Shown piece after piece: positions 22,270 to 30,783 of a stretch of DNA of 35,602 bases. The notes beneath the pieces are model-generated. The model worked only from the letters and a program-made list of their open reading frames with translations, was not told the origin of the DNA and ran no database searches. A program made the position numbers and the translations under genes. The stretch's first letter is position 1. Every line of letters starts with the position of its first letter. The stretch is from the NCBI GenBank assembly GCA_030612945.1, contig JAUWMY010000001.1:1-35602 (forward strand), in the 5' to 3' direction. Origin of the DNA: Desulfobacteraceae bacterium. GTDB taxonomy: Bacteria; Desulfobacterota; DSM-4660; Desulfatiglandales; Desulfatiglandaceae.

Positions 22270-22807
22270 TTTCTGTTTCCTCTTTACCAATTCCCTTCAT
22301 TTGCCCCGCCAACTTCCCGATCCGTTCCCGAAATTCCCCCGACGTCATCTCCCCTTCCTGTCTCCTGTTTCCTATTTCCTCTTTTCTATTTTCTATTTCC
22401 CGTTTCCTTAATTGCTTTTCCGCCCTCACACTCTTCTCCTTAACTTCCCTTTCCGAGATCCCCACCATCACCTTTTTCAGATAATTATGGTTCTCCAAGG
22501 GCACATCAAAATTCTTATTCACAACAATTTCAAGGGCCTCCAAAATGCCCGACTTAGATAAGGACTTGTTACTTTTACGCCATTCAAAAGACTCCTTTTC
22601 AAACAACGTCCCCATTTGTTGAAGAAGCCGGAGAACCTTACTGCTCTTGATTGACAGCGGTTTAATGCCGAACTTCTCCACGTACTCAAACACTAACTTT
22701 CCATGCTTACCAAATACCGGCAATAACCTTATTATACCCCTCCAGTCATCATCCATAACCGCCTCACGATAGTCGAATTTATAACTGCATTTCGGACATC
22801 TAATCAT
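22259..22807 (-). CDS. Zinc-knuckle protein with repeat-derived C-terminal region (182 aa)
   Basis: ATG 22807 follows GGAG at a distance of ten bases. The N-terminus MIRCPKCSYKFDYREA has a CPKC knuckle, too small for a full zinc ribbon on its own. The centre (GIIRLLPVFGKHGKLVFEYVEKFG, split by a Lys/Phe-rich region) looks helical. Residues about 130-155 (QLRKREIENRKEEIGNRRQE) come from TTTCCTA/TTTCCTC heptamers read in the gene's frame. Orthologues, if any, should match the first 130 residues only. Function unknown. Confidence 0.65.
   Translation of the reverse strand: MIRCPKCSYKFDYREAVMDDDWRGIIRLLPVFGKHGKLVFEYVEKFGIKPLSIKSSKVLRLLQQMGTLFEKESFEWRKSNKSLSKSGILEALEIVVNKNFDVPLENHNYLKKVMVGISEREVKEKSVRAEKQLRKREIENRKEEIGNRRQEGEMTSGEFRERIGKLAGQMKGIGKEETENGK
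22360..22410. repeat. TTTCCTA heptamer array inside a gene
   Basis: About seven units (TTTCCTA, TTTCCTC, TTTTCTA, TTTCCCG) cover the region coding for the basic/acidic tail of the 22259-22807 gene. Similar arrays lie at 22855-22880 and 23313-23352. Confidence 0.82.
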
Positions 22808-22822
22808 AAAAGGGGTTCTCCG

Positions 22823-22885
22823 TTCAGGGTTCAAGGTTCACCGTTTACTGATTCCTCTTTCCTCTTTTCTATTTCCTGTTTCCAC
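22823..22885. repeat. GGTTCAA and TTTCCTC heptamers
   Basis: A GGTTCAAGG array (22826-22841) and TTTCCTC units (22856-22880) cover the 3' end of the small membrane gene and the gap before the zinc-knuckle gene. Confidence 0.82.
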
Positions 22886-22986
22886 ATATCCCCGATCTGG
22901 GCAATCAGCGCCGTTCCAAAACAAACTACTAATAATGGCCCCAACCAAATCCAACTCTCATTGATGCTCATCATGATCATTTCCAT
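22831..22986 (-). CDS. Predicted one-pass membrane miniprotein (51 aa)
   Basis: The frame runs from ATG 22986 to TGA 22831-22833 (MEMIMMSINESWIWLGPLLV then VCFGTALIAQIGDMW). A single transmembrane helix spans about residues 10-29, with a basic/acidic helical tail from TTTCCTC heptamers (KQEIEKRKEES). It sits between two same-strand genes with an interval of 12 bases on one side. It is too short for routine gene finders. Coding is supported by the membrane-helix pattern and spacing but there is no family match. Confidence 0.5.
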   Translation of the reverse strand: MEMIMMSINESWIWLGPLLVVCFGTALIAQIGDMWKQEIEKRKEESVNGEP

Positions 22987-22998
22987 CTATTCAACCCC

Positions 22999-23229
22999 TT
23001 ATTCGTTTTCGCTAAGCCACTTAACGGCCTCTTCGTATGCTTGCTCAAAACCCTTGCCAACCAACCGATACAGGGCCGTTTGCATTTCCGGCGGCAGTCG
23101 CTTATAGCAGCCATAACAAAACGCATATCCATGCTTCTTTTCCCGGTCGCAAAAACACTCTTCACTGGCCAGGACTCGAGTATAAAAATTCGTTTCCTTC
23201 TTCCAGCTTTGATCCGGTAAAGTATCCAT
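22999..23229 (-). CDS. Cysteine-rich small early protein (76 aa)
   Basis: ATG 23229, with GGAGGGGGC upstream. Cysteines are at residues 25, 27, 38 and 41 (ECFCDREKKHGYAFCYGCYK), spaced as C-x-C...C-x2-C, likely a zinc-binding knuckle. A helical C-terminus follows (MQTALYRLVGKGFEQAYEEA). Similar little zinc proteins are found in early regions of Mu-like phages with unknown roles. It is next to another one at 23291-23518. Confidence 0.65.
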   Translation of the reverse strand: MDTLPDQSWKKETNFYTRVLASEECFCDREKKHGYAFCYGCYKRLPPEMQTALYRLVGKGFEQAYEEAVKWLSENE

Positions 23230-23251
23230 TATGCCCCCTCCTCTCTAACAA

Positions 23252-23352
23252 ACAGGAAATAGATAAGAGACAGAAATTAGAAAACAGGAATCAGAAAATA
23301 GAAGACAGGCTTTTCTTTCCTCTTTCCTCTTTCCTATTTCCTATTTCCCATC
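23252..23352. repeat. GAAATAG/GAAAACA and TTTCCTA heptamer arrays, head to head
   Basis: Plus-strand AGGAAATAG, AGAAATTAG, AAAACAGGAATC and AGAAAATAG units (23252-23304) face TTTCCTC/TTTCCTA units (23313-23352). The second array codes the GNRKEERGKK tail of the next gene. Confidence 0.8.
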
Positions 23353-23518
23353 CCTTTCCTCTTTTCTGGCTCGCCGCCCTTATAGCAACCAGTTGCCGCA
23401 TCATATCCTCATGGCAGGCCCCACAGATCCCGCTCGACCCTTCAGCCGCCGACCAGCTCACAACAGTCTTAATCCCTTTTTTCTCACACCAAGAACAATA
23501 CACAGGATACTTTTCCAT
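23291..23518 (-). CDS. C4-type zinc-finger early protein (75 aa)
   Basis: ATG 23518. The two pairs C8-x2-C11 (YCSWCEKKG) and C32-x2-C35 (GICGACHEDM) make a compact C4 zinc site. After residue 52 the protein (KRGKGWEIGNRKEERGKKSL) is translated from TTTCCTA/TTTCCCA heptamers and has no conserved look. The CSWC-KK motif recurs in the plus-strand protein at 32461-32805 (CSWCKKTF), so the two may be distantly related or may bind the same partner. Function unknown. Confidence 0.65.
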   Translation of the reverse strand: MEKYPVYCSWCEKKGIKTVVSWSAAEGSSGICGACHEDMMRQLVAIRAASQKRGKGWEIGNRKEERGKKSLSSIF

Positions 23519-23529
23519 AATCTTTTCTC

Positions 23530-23570
23530 ATTCATTCAATAGTCAATAGTCAATCGAAAATAGTCAATTC
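23530..23570. repeat. AATAGTC heptamer arm
   Basis: CAATAGTCAATAGTCAATCG then AAAATAGTCAATTC, abutting the TAA of the gene ending at 23571. No hairpin core. Confidence 0.88.
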
Positions 23571-23774
23571 TTACCGCCTACTGGGCACGACCACAACAAC
23601 CTCATCCGCCTCAAACTCCATCTCGCAAGTCTTTGAATTCAGCATGGATAAATCAGTAAAATCCCCCGGATTTTCATCACAAATATCCATCGCATCATCT
23701 AAGCTCTTCGCTAATATCAAAAATTCAACCTTCCCCTTCACCCGCATTGTCCCCTTCACATTATATTTATTCAT
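23571..23774 (-). CDS. Hypothetical small early protein (67 aa)
   Basis: I chose ATG 23774 (MNKYNVKGTMRVKGKVEFLI). The alternating strands and a helix (SLDDAMDICDENPGDFTDLS), then EMEFEADEVVVVVPSRR, suggest a small alpha/beta fold. The sequence pattern (short strand, KGKVEF, A-A-x-AMD helix) is like small phage proteins annotated only as hypothetical. No catalytic residues visible. Confidence 0.6.
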   Translation of the reverse strand: MNKYNVKGTMRVKGKVEFLILAKSLDDAMDICDENPGDFTDLSMLNSKTCEMEFEADEVVVVVPSRR

Positions 23775-23789
23775 AATTTCCAACCCTTT

Positions 23790-23845
23790 CTTTTACCTTA
23801 TGCCCCATGCCCGCAGTTTATTCCGGTATTCCCGGAACCCTCTGC
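23790..23845. repeat. ATGCCCC heptamers and TTATTCCGG element
   Basis: TTATGCCCCATGCCCGC (23793-23811) is a further 7-mer family; it joins TTTATTCCGGTATTCCCGGA (23816-23837). The same element is at 8385 and partly at 30491. Here it encodes the GSGNTGINCGHGA tail of the gene at 23798. Confidence 0.82.
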
Positions 23846-24082
23846 CCCCAAGACCGTCACAACCCGCCCACACCGTTCATCTATTTTCATGACAATACTC
23901 CGCCGTGCGTTCCAGTAAACCGACAAAAAAACCAACGGCATCCCCCGAGGAGTATAGGCCAGCCGGAATTTCTGCAACACAACCGACTCCTCAATAATAC
24001 CCTGAATCTCCAGCATCGACGGCAGCTCCCCGCCGATCCGCTCCTCCCACCGTTCCCGCGCGTGCTCCGTAAAAACATACAA
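23798..24082 (-). CDS. Small early protein with H-x3-R-W motif (94 aa)
   Basis: I propose a TTG start at 24082 because AGGAG lies seven bases before it; a longer frame to 24121 has no site and would run into a repeat. The protein (LYVFTEHARERWEERIGGEL, then QKFRLAYTPRGMPLVFLSVYW) resembles BrnT/DUF4258-type small folds, in which a helix with H-A-x-R is followed by a beta sheet. No antitoxin partner is evident nearby. The last 13 residues (GSGNTGINCGHGA) are from the TTATTCCGG element. Confidence 0.55.
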   Translation of the reverse strand: MYVFTEHARERWEERIGGELPSMLEIQGIIEESVVLQKFRLAYTPRGMPLVFLSVYWNARRSIVMKIDERCGRVVTVLGAEGSGNTGINCGHGA

Positions 24083-24102
24083 TATATTTCTCCTAAAAAT
24101 TA

Positions 24103-24152
24103 AAGCGAAGCGTTCATCCAATAGTCAATAGTCAGTAGTCAATAGTCAATTC
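24103..24152. repeat. Core fragment plus AATAGTC heptamers
   Basis: AAAGCGAAGCGTTCATCC (half of the composite core) is followed by AATAGTCAATAGTCAGTAGTC units. The TGA stop of the GemA-like gene lies inside the array (AGG AAT TGA). Confidence 0.88.
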
Positions 24153-24646
24153 CTTTGGTAGTAGACAGCAACTCCTTTTTGTTTTGCCCTCGCCCTAACA
24201 ATATTAAACAAAGTCATAAGCTGCTCATTCGAGAGCCACCTCGGATCATCCCTCTTAAACCTCTTCCAGCAAAGCCCCCGCAGCGTCTTGGCCGCATACC
24301 CCATCTCCGCCCACATGGCATACATCATACGGATCTGCGGATCATCATCCTGCCGGAACTCATATTCAACATCCGGGTCCCCCTTTTTCCACCCCCGGAT
24401 CTTCACCGGTACCGCAGGCGAAAAAAGCTTCATACCCTTTTTCTGAAAATGATTGATCAGCCTATGTCTCTCAATTAAGGTAAGCTCACTCAAACCGCCA
24501 ACCGGCCGCCCCGCAATATCCGTCATCAGCGCGATCCAAACCACCTTATCTACATTGTACGGAAACCCAGAGGCCGCAAACGCCTTATGCAATAACCGGT
24601 TTTGCCGTGAGTATATGTCAGACGCTTTTTTAACTGTTTTTTTCAT
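24146..24646 (-). CDS. gemA: GemA-like regulatory protein (166 aa)
   Basis: The ATG overlaps the preceding stop as ATGA. Conserved positions of the GemA/DUF1018 family are present: YSRQNRLLHKAFAASGFP, an SELTLIERHRLINHFQKKGM segment, and IRMMYAMWAEMGYAAKTLRG followed by WLSNEQLMTLFNIV. Mu GemA changes host gene expression and DNA supercoiling during early development, through gyrase-related effects in Mu. The last residue before the stop is from the AATAGTC heptamer array, so the C-terminus has been trimmed or extended by a repeat. Confidence 0.85.
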   Translation of the reverse strand: MKKTVKKASDIYSRQNRLLHKAFAASGFPYNVDKVVWIALMTDIAGRPVGGLSELTLIERHRLINHFQKKGMKLFSPAVPVKIRGWKKGDPDVEYEFRQDDDPQIRMMYAMWAEMGYAAKTLRGLCWKRFKRDDPRWLSNEQLMTLFNIVRARAKQKGVAVYYQRN

Positions 24647-24870
24647 GATTCTATCCAGTAGTGTTTGGGTACCAGCCCGCTTCCTTTTAACGCCCTTGTA
24701 CGCCTTACCGACCGGACCGGTAACACCTCGCTGATCGTCTTGACGTAATAGTAGCAGACCCTTATGCTCAGACCGGTGATATCGGAAATCTCCTTGATAG
24801 TATACGGCCCCTTGAGCAGTGTCTCAATAACCCGTAATAACGTGCGTAATATATAATTTCGATCTGCCAT
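24643..24870 (-). CDS. Small HTH protein (75 aa)
   Basis: I chose ATG 24870 (MADRNYILRTLLRVIETLLK). A helix-turn-helix is visible in GPYTIKEISDITGLSIRVCYYYVK, of winged-helix or Mor-like size. The C-terminus is basic (SVRRTRALKGSGLVPKHYWIES). The frame extends to 24960, but the upstream part overlaps the Gam gene and contains the 17-bp repeat TTTTTTCCACGCAGTTT just before the ATG. It lies between Gam and GemA-like genes, where Mu-like phages have small regulators. Confidence 0.68.
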   Translation of the reverse strand: MADRNYILRTLLRVIETLLKGPYTIKEISDITGLSIRVCYYYVKTISEVLPVRSVRRTRALKGSGLVPKHYWIES

Positions 24871-24877
24871 TTTTCTC

Positions 24878-24894
24878 AAACTGCGTGGAAAAAA
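24878..24894. repeat. 17-bp exact repeat, copy 1
   Basis: AAACTGCGTGGAAAAAA, also at 32825-32841 in the same orientation, 7.9 kb away. This copy lies just upstream of the 75-residue HTH gene. Confidence 0.85.
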
Positions 24895-24895
24895 C

Positions 24896-25357
24896 TCACT
24901 CGCAACCCGTATCCCGCAACTCGTAACTGTATGTTTTCTTCTCTTTCCTCTTCGCCCCAATCACAACCAACCTCTCATCCGTCCACTTCTCCACCATCGC
25001 CCGGTCCACGCTCTTCGCAATCTTAACTGCCTCATCCCATCCCGCAGCCTCAATCTTCAAAAGCGCATCCCTCGGAATAGACACCCGCATCTCCCGAGCA
25101 TACAGCAATATCCCGTGCAATAATTTCAGCGTATCCTTCCCATCAAAAAGAGGCACACACCGGGACTTCATAAGACCAATCAACTCCTTATCCAACCCCT
25201 TCAACCGATCCCGCATCGGATCAATGCTCCTCGCGTAATGCGCCCGAACACCCTCGATCTCCTTCTCCGCCTCGGCCTCGGAGGCCTGGAGTCGCGCCGT
25301 GGCCTTGCCGATGGCATCCAATAATTTATCCGCGTCTTTTCGTACTGCTTCTTGCAT
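24896..25357 (-). CDS. gam: Host-nuclease inhibitor Gam (153 aa)
   Basis: ATG 25357 follows GGAGTAAC. The protein matches Mu Gam-like proteins: a long N-terminal coiled coil (LDAIGKATARLQASEAEAEK, then YARSIDPMRDRLKGLDKELI), then KSRCVPLFDGKDTLKLLHG and DRAMVEKWTDERLVVIGAKR, with the family's ERL-x-I-G-x-K region. Gam dimers bind and protect the ends of linear DNA from RecBCD-type exonucleases. Length agrees with Mu Gam (about 174) with a shorter N-terminus. Confidence 0.9.
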   Translation of the reverse strand: MQEAVRKDADKLLDAIGKATARLQASEAEAEKEIEGVRAHYARSIDPMRDRLKGLDKELIGLMKSRCVPLFDGKDTLKLLHGILLYAREMRVSIPRDALLKIEAAGWDEAVKIAKSVDRAMVEKWTDERLVVIGAKRKEKKTYSYELRDTGCE

Positions 25358-25371
25358 GTTACTCCTTCCAG

Positions 25372-25470
25372 TCGTGGTTCAAGGTTCACGGTTCCCCGGA
25401 AATACCGGGGCAAGCAAGGGTTCAGGGTTGACCATCCGTACTTTACTCTGCGCCCTCTGCGCCCTCTGCG
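25372..25470. repeat. GGTTCAA heptamers, CCGG hairpin and CTCTGCGCC nonamers
   Basis: GTCGTGGTTCAAGGTTCACGG units, a CCCCGGAAATACCGGGG hairpin and GGGTTCAGGGTTG are followed by nonamers CTCTGCGCC (25448-25474), which encode the tail of the next gene. Confidence 0.85.
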
Positions 25471-25844
25471 GTGAAATTTAACGCCATTTGGCCGAGCAGC
25501 TCCTCCAGAGAAATCTTCCTCAACCGTGACTCCAGATTCAGCTTACCAAGCGCCGCCCTCCGGAGCCTGCCACAGTACTCATCCAGCTCCGACCCGGCCC
25601 TGACCAGATAATACCCGCCGCCATTTTGAGCCGCCGTAGATCCAATAGGTATCCCTTTCTGCCTCAACGCCGTGATAACAGTACGAAGCCGCCGCGTATG
25701 ATTGATTTTATTGGTGTAAGGCATATCAAATACCCTCGAAAATAATTCTCCCATATCGACGGCCTTCTCCGATCCCACATGCCGGGAAAGAATCATCAAT
25801 ATTTTACTCGTCGCCTCTTCATTACTCACTTGACTTTTTTCCAT
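25443..25844 (-). CDS. Winged-helix early protein with repeat-encoded tail (133 aa)
   Basis: ATG 25844, with GGAG eight bases upstream. Residues 5-80 form a winged-helix-like domain (ATSKILMILSRHVGSEKAVD, then TVITALRQKGIPIGSTAAQN and GGGYYLV, the wing). This pattern recurs in small regulators of Mu-like phages and is related to the NUMOD/DnaD-type wHTH. The C-terminus NFTAEGAEGAE is encoded by CTCTGCGCC nonamers, so each nine-base unit adds the tripeptide GAE. Confidence 0.7.
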   Translation of the reverse strand: MEKSQVSNEEATSKILMILSRHVGSEKAVDMGELFSRVFDMPYTNKINHTRRLRTVITALRQKGIPIGSTAAQNGGGYYLVRAGSELDEYCGRLRRAALGKLNLESRLRKISLEELLGQMALNFTAEGAEGAE

Positions 25845-25848
25845 TTTT

Positions 25849-26061
25849 TTATCTCCTGACTTCTGACTTCCGACATCTGACCTCTGTCTTCATTCTTCCA
25901 TCTCTCTCCGCCTCCCTAAATGCAGCCATTTCACTGAGTAAAAGTGTATCCACTTCCAACGAAACTTCACATAGCTTCCCCGGATAATCTCCTGCGGCCG
26001 TTAATCGCTCCACAGCTTCCTCACGAATCAACTCAAATGCCGCCTTTACTCTATGCTCCAT
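25849..26061 (-). CDS. Hypothetical helical protein with heptamer-derived tail (70 aa)
   Basis: ATG 26061. Mostly helical (VKAAFELIREEAVERLTAAG, then VDTLLLSEMAAFREAERDGR). The last 14 residues (KTEVRCRKSEVRR) are from TCTGACT/TCTGACC heptamers at 25856-25885. The gene's 5' end overlaps ATGCCCT/ATGCTCC heptamers (26051-26069). Role unknown. Confidence 0.52.
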   Translation of the reverse strand: MEHRVKAAFELIREEAVERLTAAGDYPGKLCEVSLEVDTLLLSEMAAFREAERDGRMKTEVRCRKSEVRR

Positions 26062-26110
26062 GCCCTATGCTTTTCGTTTACCCTCTGCGTTCTCTGTGTC
26101 TCTGTGAGAG
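26040..26110. repeat. ATGCTCC heptamers and CTCTGCG nonamers
   Basis: CTATGCTCCATGCCCTATGC (26051-26070) is followed by CCCTCTGCGTTCTCTGTGTC (26083-26102), degenerate members of two families already seen elsewhere. Confidence 0.75.
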
Positions 26111-26677
26111 CTATTCTTCTATCTCCGCCATCGCCATCCGCGCCTCAGCAATAGCCATAAACGCCCGATCCATCGCATCCAACGCCTCTTTCTTCTTGGC
26201 CCGCAACTTCCGAAGCCTCTCCGCCTTCTCATCATTAAGCGGCATACTCGGACCCGGATCCTTTATCATCTGCCACGATCCATTTTTAAGATGCCGCACA
26301 ATCTTCCTCCTGGCCAACATCTGCAACCACTCGGTCGCATAAGTAGGCGCGGCCCCGGCCAGCTCCTCCATATCCGCCAAAGTCACAGTCCGCCGCGCCC
26401 TCAAAACCCGCCACATAACCTCCTGGATCTGGGGTTTATCCGCCGTTTTTCTGGCGGACTTTCCCGACGGCTTCTGCAATAGCCTGTATATACCTTCTCC
26501 CATACGCTCAAATTCACCTGCCTTAACAAGATCCCCCATCACCTGGCGCACCTTTCTCTTATCCGCGTAAGTCTGGATCATGGAGAGATCACAAATATGA
26601 TTGACAGTAAATCCGCTGCCATGCCGTCCCAACCTCAGCGCCGCCGTCCTGATCCTACCCGTAAACGTCTCTTTCAT
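26111..26677 (-). CDS. DNA-binding winged-helix early protein (188 aa)
   Basis: I chose ATG 26677 (MKETFTGRIRTAALRLGRHG), behind AGGGG. Two winged-helix-like units are visible: residues 20-70 (FTVNHICDLSMIQTYADKRK then MGDLVKAGEFERMGEGIYRL) and 85-140 (QIQEVMWRVLRARRTVTLAD, then ELAGAAPTYATEWLQMLARR). A helical tail follows (KAERLRKLRAKKKEALDAMD). The gene lies after MuB, where Mu-like phages carry regulators or accessory replication proteins. The tandem-wHTH reading is from pattern. Confidence 0.75.
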   Translation of the reverse strand: MKETFTGRIRTAALRLGRHGSGFTVNHICDLSMIQTYADKRKVRQVMGDLVKAGEFERMGEGIYRLLQKPSGKSARKTADKPQIQEVMWRVLRARRTVTLADMEELAGAAPTYATEWLQMLARRKIVRHLKNGSWQMIKDPGPSMPLNDEKAERLRKLRAKKKEALDAMDRAFMAIAEARMAMAEIEE

Positions 26678-26694
26678 TTCTCTACCCCTAAAAA

Positions 26695-26753
26695 TCAAGC
26701 GAAGCGTTCCTTAACTTTAGGCACTTCAAACTTTAGGCACTTTAGGCACTTCT
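26695..26753. repeat. Core fragment plus TTTAGGCAC nonamers
   Basis: AAGCGAAGCGTTCCTTAAC is followed by TTTAGGCACTTCAAACTTTA and GGCACTTTAGGCACTTC. It is half a composite element between the winged-helix gene and the MuB-like gene. Confidence 0.88.
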
Positions 26754-27473
26754 TCACCCACTAAGCCCCGTCTTATACGCAATCTCAATCATCTCAACAC
26801 TGATCTCACTGGTCTTCTTCGCATTGCATATCTGGGCCAGGTTCAATACTATCCGCCGCACGCCCCTGAAATTTCCCTGCGACAGCCTTTGAGCGGCCGC
26901 CGACGCCTCGGCAGGCGGTGTAAGTCCGCAGGCCTCCCTGAAATACAGCATAATGTCACTCGCACCGATGGGCCGGAACTCCACCTGCTGAAACGTCCGG
27001 CTCCACACACGCTGGTTCGCTCGCATATATGAGCGCAGGTTCTCTTCGCCAATAAGTATCACCGGGCACCCGGTAATATCGGTAAGGTCCCGCACGACCT
27101 CCAGAAAGACCGAGGGCAGGCGCTCGATTTCGTCAATAAATATGGCCCGCGGCCTCTGCAGGAGAGCGTTCACGGCATCGGTGAAACACTGGCTTTTAAA
27201 ATGCGGGACAGGCTTAATATCCAGCTCGCGGCACAATGCCTGCAAAAATCCCGTGTACGAAGACGACCATATTTTTTGCGTGCGGAGATAAACGCTGTTA
27301 GTATTATTGGCATACCACCTCTGTACGGTCCGCGATTTACCAAGCCCCGCCTCGCCATCCACAATACCAAACCGTCCCTCACCCTCTGCCAACGCCAACC
27401 CTTCCATCATCACATCAAAATTCCGAACATTCTTAGTACGGATAAAAGGATTCTTCACTTCAATCGGTTTCAT
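26754..27473 (-). CDS. MuB-type AAA+ ATPase (transposition target protein, 239 aa)
   Basis: ATG 27473 with AGGAGG. Walker A is at residues 40-47 (GEAGLGKS), Walker B at 111-115 (IFIDE), sensor-1-like VILIGEE follows. The C-terminal part RAFQ-like FQQVEFRPIGASDIMLYF and SQGNFRGVRRIVLNLAQICN is typical of MuB/ExeA-like AAA+ proteins. MuB selects target DNA and activates the transposase, and gives target immunity. The protein is shorter than Mu B (312 residues) because it lacks the N-terminal HTH domain, as in D3112/B3-like phages. It overlaps the upstream gene by 14 bases. Confidence 0.92.
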   Translation of the reverse strand: MKPIEVKNPFIRTKNVRNFDVMMEGLALAEGEGRFGIVDGEAGLGKSRTVQRWYANNTNSVYLRTQKIWSSSYTGFLQALCRELDIKPVPHFKSQCFTDAVNALLQRPRAIFIDEIERLPSVFLEVVRDLTDITGCPVILIGEENLRSYMRANQRVWSRTFQQVEFRPIGASDIMLYFREACGLTPPAEASAAAQRLSQGNFRGVRRIVLNLAQICNAKKTSEISVEMIEIAYKTGLSG

Positions 27474-27777
27474 ATACTTCCTCCTCTTTTTTTCGACTCT
27501 TTAGGCAACAAAACAATCTGTAAAACTCTTTAGCTTTTATAATCAGCCCGTCAATATCATCATTCCATTCTCTTAAAATATCGCCTATTTCCCGGTGTGG
27601 TATTTTGCAATCCATTAAAATTTTTACCGCTGTTAACTGTTTCAGGTTATGTTCAGAATATTTTCGGACTCTTCCTCTGCCCCTAACATCCTTGAGGGGT
27701 TTAATTATTCCTGTTTCCACCAAATGAATAACCTGATGCCTACCAAGGCCTAAAATTTCTTTAGGTGTATATTCCAC
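27460..27777 (-). CDS. MerR-like HTH protein between transposase and MuB genes (105 aa)
   Basis: GTG start at 27777 preceded by GGGGAG. The N-terminal half is a MerR-type winged helix: YTPKEILGLGRHQVIHLVET, GIIKPLKDVRGRGRVRKYSE, NLKQLTAVKILMD. A charged helix follows, and a C-terminal FCCLKSRKKEEEVYETD. The classical MerR effector domain is missing. It overlaps the MuB-like gene, so production is coupled. A MerR-type protein here is not part of the Mu plan; it might replace the HTH domain that MuB lacks. Confidence 0.78.
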   Translation of the reverse strand: MEYTPKEILGLGRHQVIHLVETGIIKPLKDVRGRGRVRKYSEHNLKQLTAVKILMDCKIPHREIGDILREWNDDIDGLIIKAKEFYRLFCCLKSRKKEEEVYETD

Positions 27778-27785
27778 GTTCTCTC

Positions 27786-27826
27786 CCCTGTATTCTCTGC
27801 GCCCTCTGCGTCTCTGCGGTGAATCA
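27786..27826. repeat. CTCTGCGCC nonamer array
   Basis: TATTCTCTGCGCCCTCTGCG then TCTCTGCGGTGAATCA. A near-identical stretch lies at 28465-28503. Both occur after the stop of the gene upstream and encode nothing or a few residues only. Confidence 0.85.
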
Positions 27827-28258
27827 ATCTTTTATCAACTCATCCGGCGCATTAAATATCCCCTGGCGCCCCCGGAACGGTACCCTGTTCTTAAGCGGCT
27901 TAATATTCTCCAGGAACAAACAAAACTTACCCGCAACCTCACACATAGCCTTCCCGTTCCACTCCTCACGTTCCACAAAATCCACATTCGGCGCCCATCT
28001 CGCGTCCGCGACCGTGGCAGTACAAATTATATGACCTCTACATCTGTCCACATGCTTCCATAAATTTAAACGCTGTATTGAATCCATATAAGGGATAAAC
28101 CGGTTAAGAAGACAGTTAGTATCAATCTTCTTAGCTGCATGGATAGCGACCCTTTGTCCTATAAGACCCTTAAGCCGCTGATGAGTCCTGATCTCTATGC
28201 TCTTCCACCCCACCTCCACAAACGTCGCCCAGGGCTGCCATAAAGTAATTGCTTTCAT
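27824..28258 (-). CDS. ASCH-domain protein (144 aa)
   Basis: ATG 28258 overlaps the upstream stop as ATGA. MKAITLWQPWATFVEVGWKS, then IEIRTHQRLKGLIGQRVAIH and AAKKI are the classic ASCH start (W-Q-P-W, E-x-R, G-x-R-V-A-I-H-A), followed by HIICTATVADARWA and a C-terminal CLFLENIKPLKNRVPFRGRQ. ASCH domains are PUA-like beta barrels that bind RNA or modified nucleosides and some cleave or deaminate nucleotides. In a phage early operon it could modify host RNA or defeat a nucleotide-based defence. Activity is not known here. Confidence 0.88.
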   Translation of the reverse strand: MKAITLWQPWATFVEVGWKSIEIRTHQRLKGLIGQRVAIHAAKKIDTNCLLNRFIPYMDSIQRLNLWKHVDRCRGHIICTATVADARWAPNVDFVEREEWNGKAMCEVAGKFCLFLENIKPLKNRVPFRGRQGIFNAPDELIKD

Positions 28259-28446
28259 GTTTTATCCAAACTGGCTTTAAATTTATCAATATTCCTTATT
28301 GCCGTTTCGTTTTTTTTCCCCACATCTTTCCATTTTTTCAATGACTGATACCGCCCATCAGGCTCTAAAAAACCGATAATACGCCAAATGCCAAATGGGT
28401 TATCAATAAAGACATCTTGCATCGCGGCATACTTCCTGACATCCAT
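28255..28446 (-). CDS. Hypothetical early protein (63 aa)
   Basis: ATG 28446 with GGAG/AGAG sequence upstream (MDVRKYAAMQDVFIDNPFGI). It ends overlapped with the ASCH gene's start. The pattern NPFGIWRIIGFLEPDGRYQS is conserved-looking but unknown to me. Its tail is lysine-rich (ETAIRNIDKFKASLDKT). It is one operon with the ASCH gene, so the two may act together. Confidence 0.62.
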   Translation of the reverse strand: MDVRKYAAMQDVFIDNPFGIWRIIGFLEPDGRYQSLKKWKDVGKKNETAIRNIDKFKASLDKT

Positions 28447-28497
28447 TTCTCTTTTTCTCCTTTATATTCTCTGCGCTCTCTGCGTCTCTGCGGTGAA

Positions 28498-30766
<2,269 letters not shown>

Positions 30767-30783
<17 letters not shown>

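Noticed and set aside
23798..24082. BrnT toxin
   Set aside because: The H-A-x-R-W motif is suggestive, but the protein lacks a neighbouring BrnA-like antitoxin and much of the BrnT pattern.
27824..28446. Toxin-antitoxin reading of the ASCH gene and its 63-residue neighbour
   Set aside because: The overlap is typical of phage operons, and neither protein shows a known toxin or antitoxin motif.
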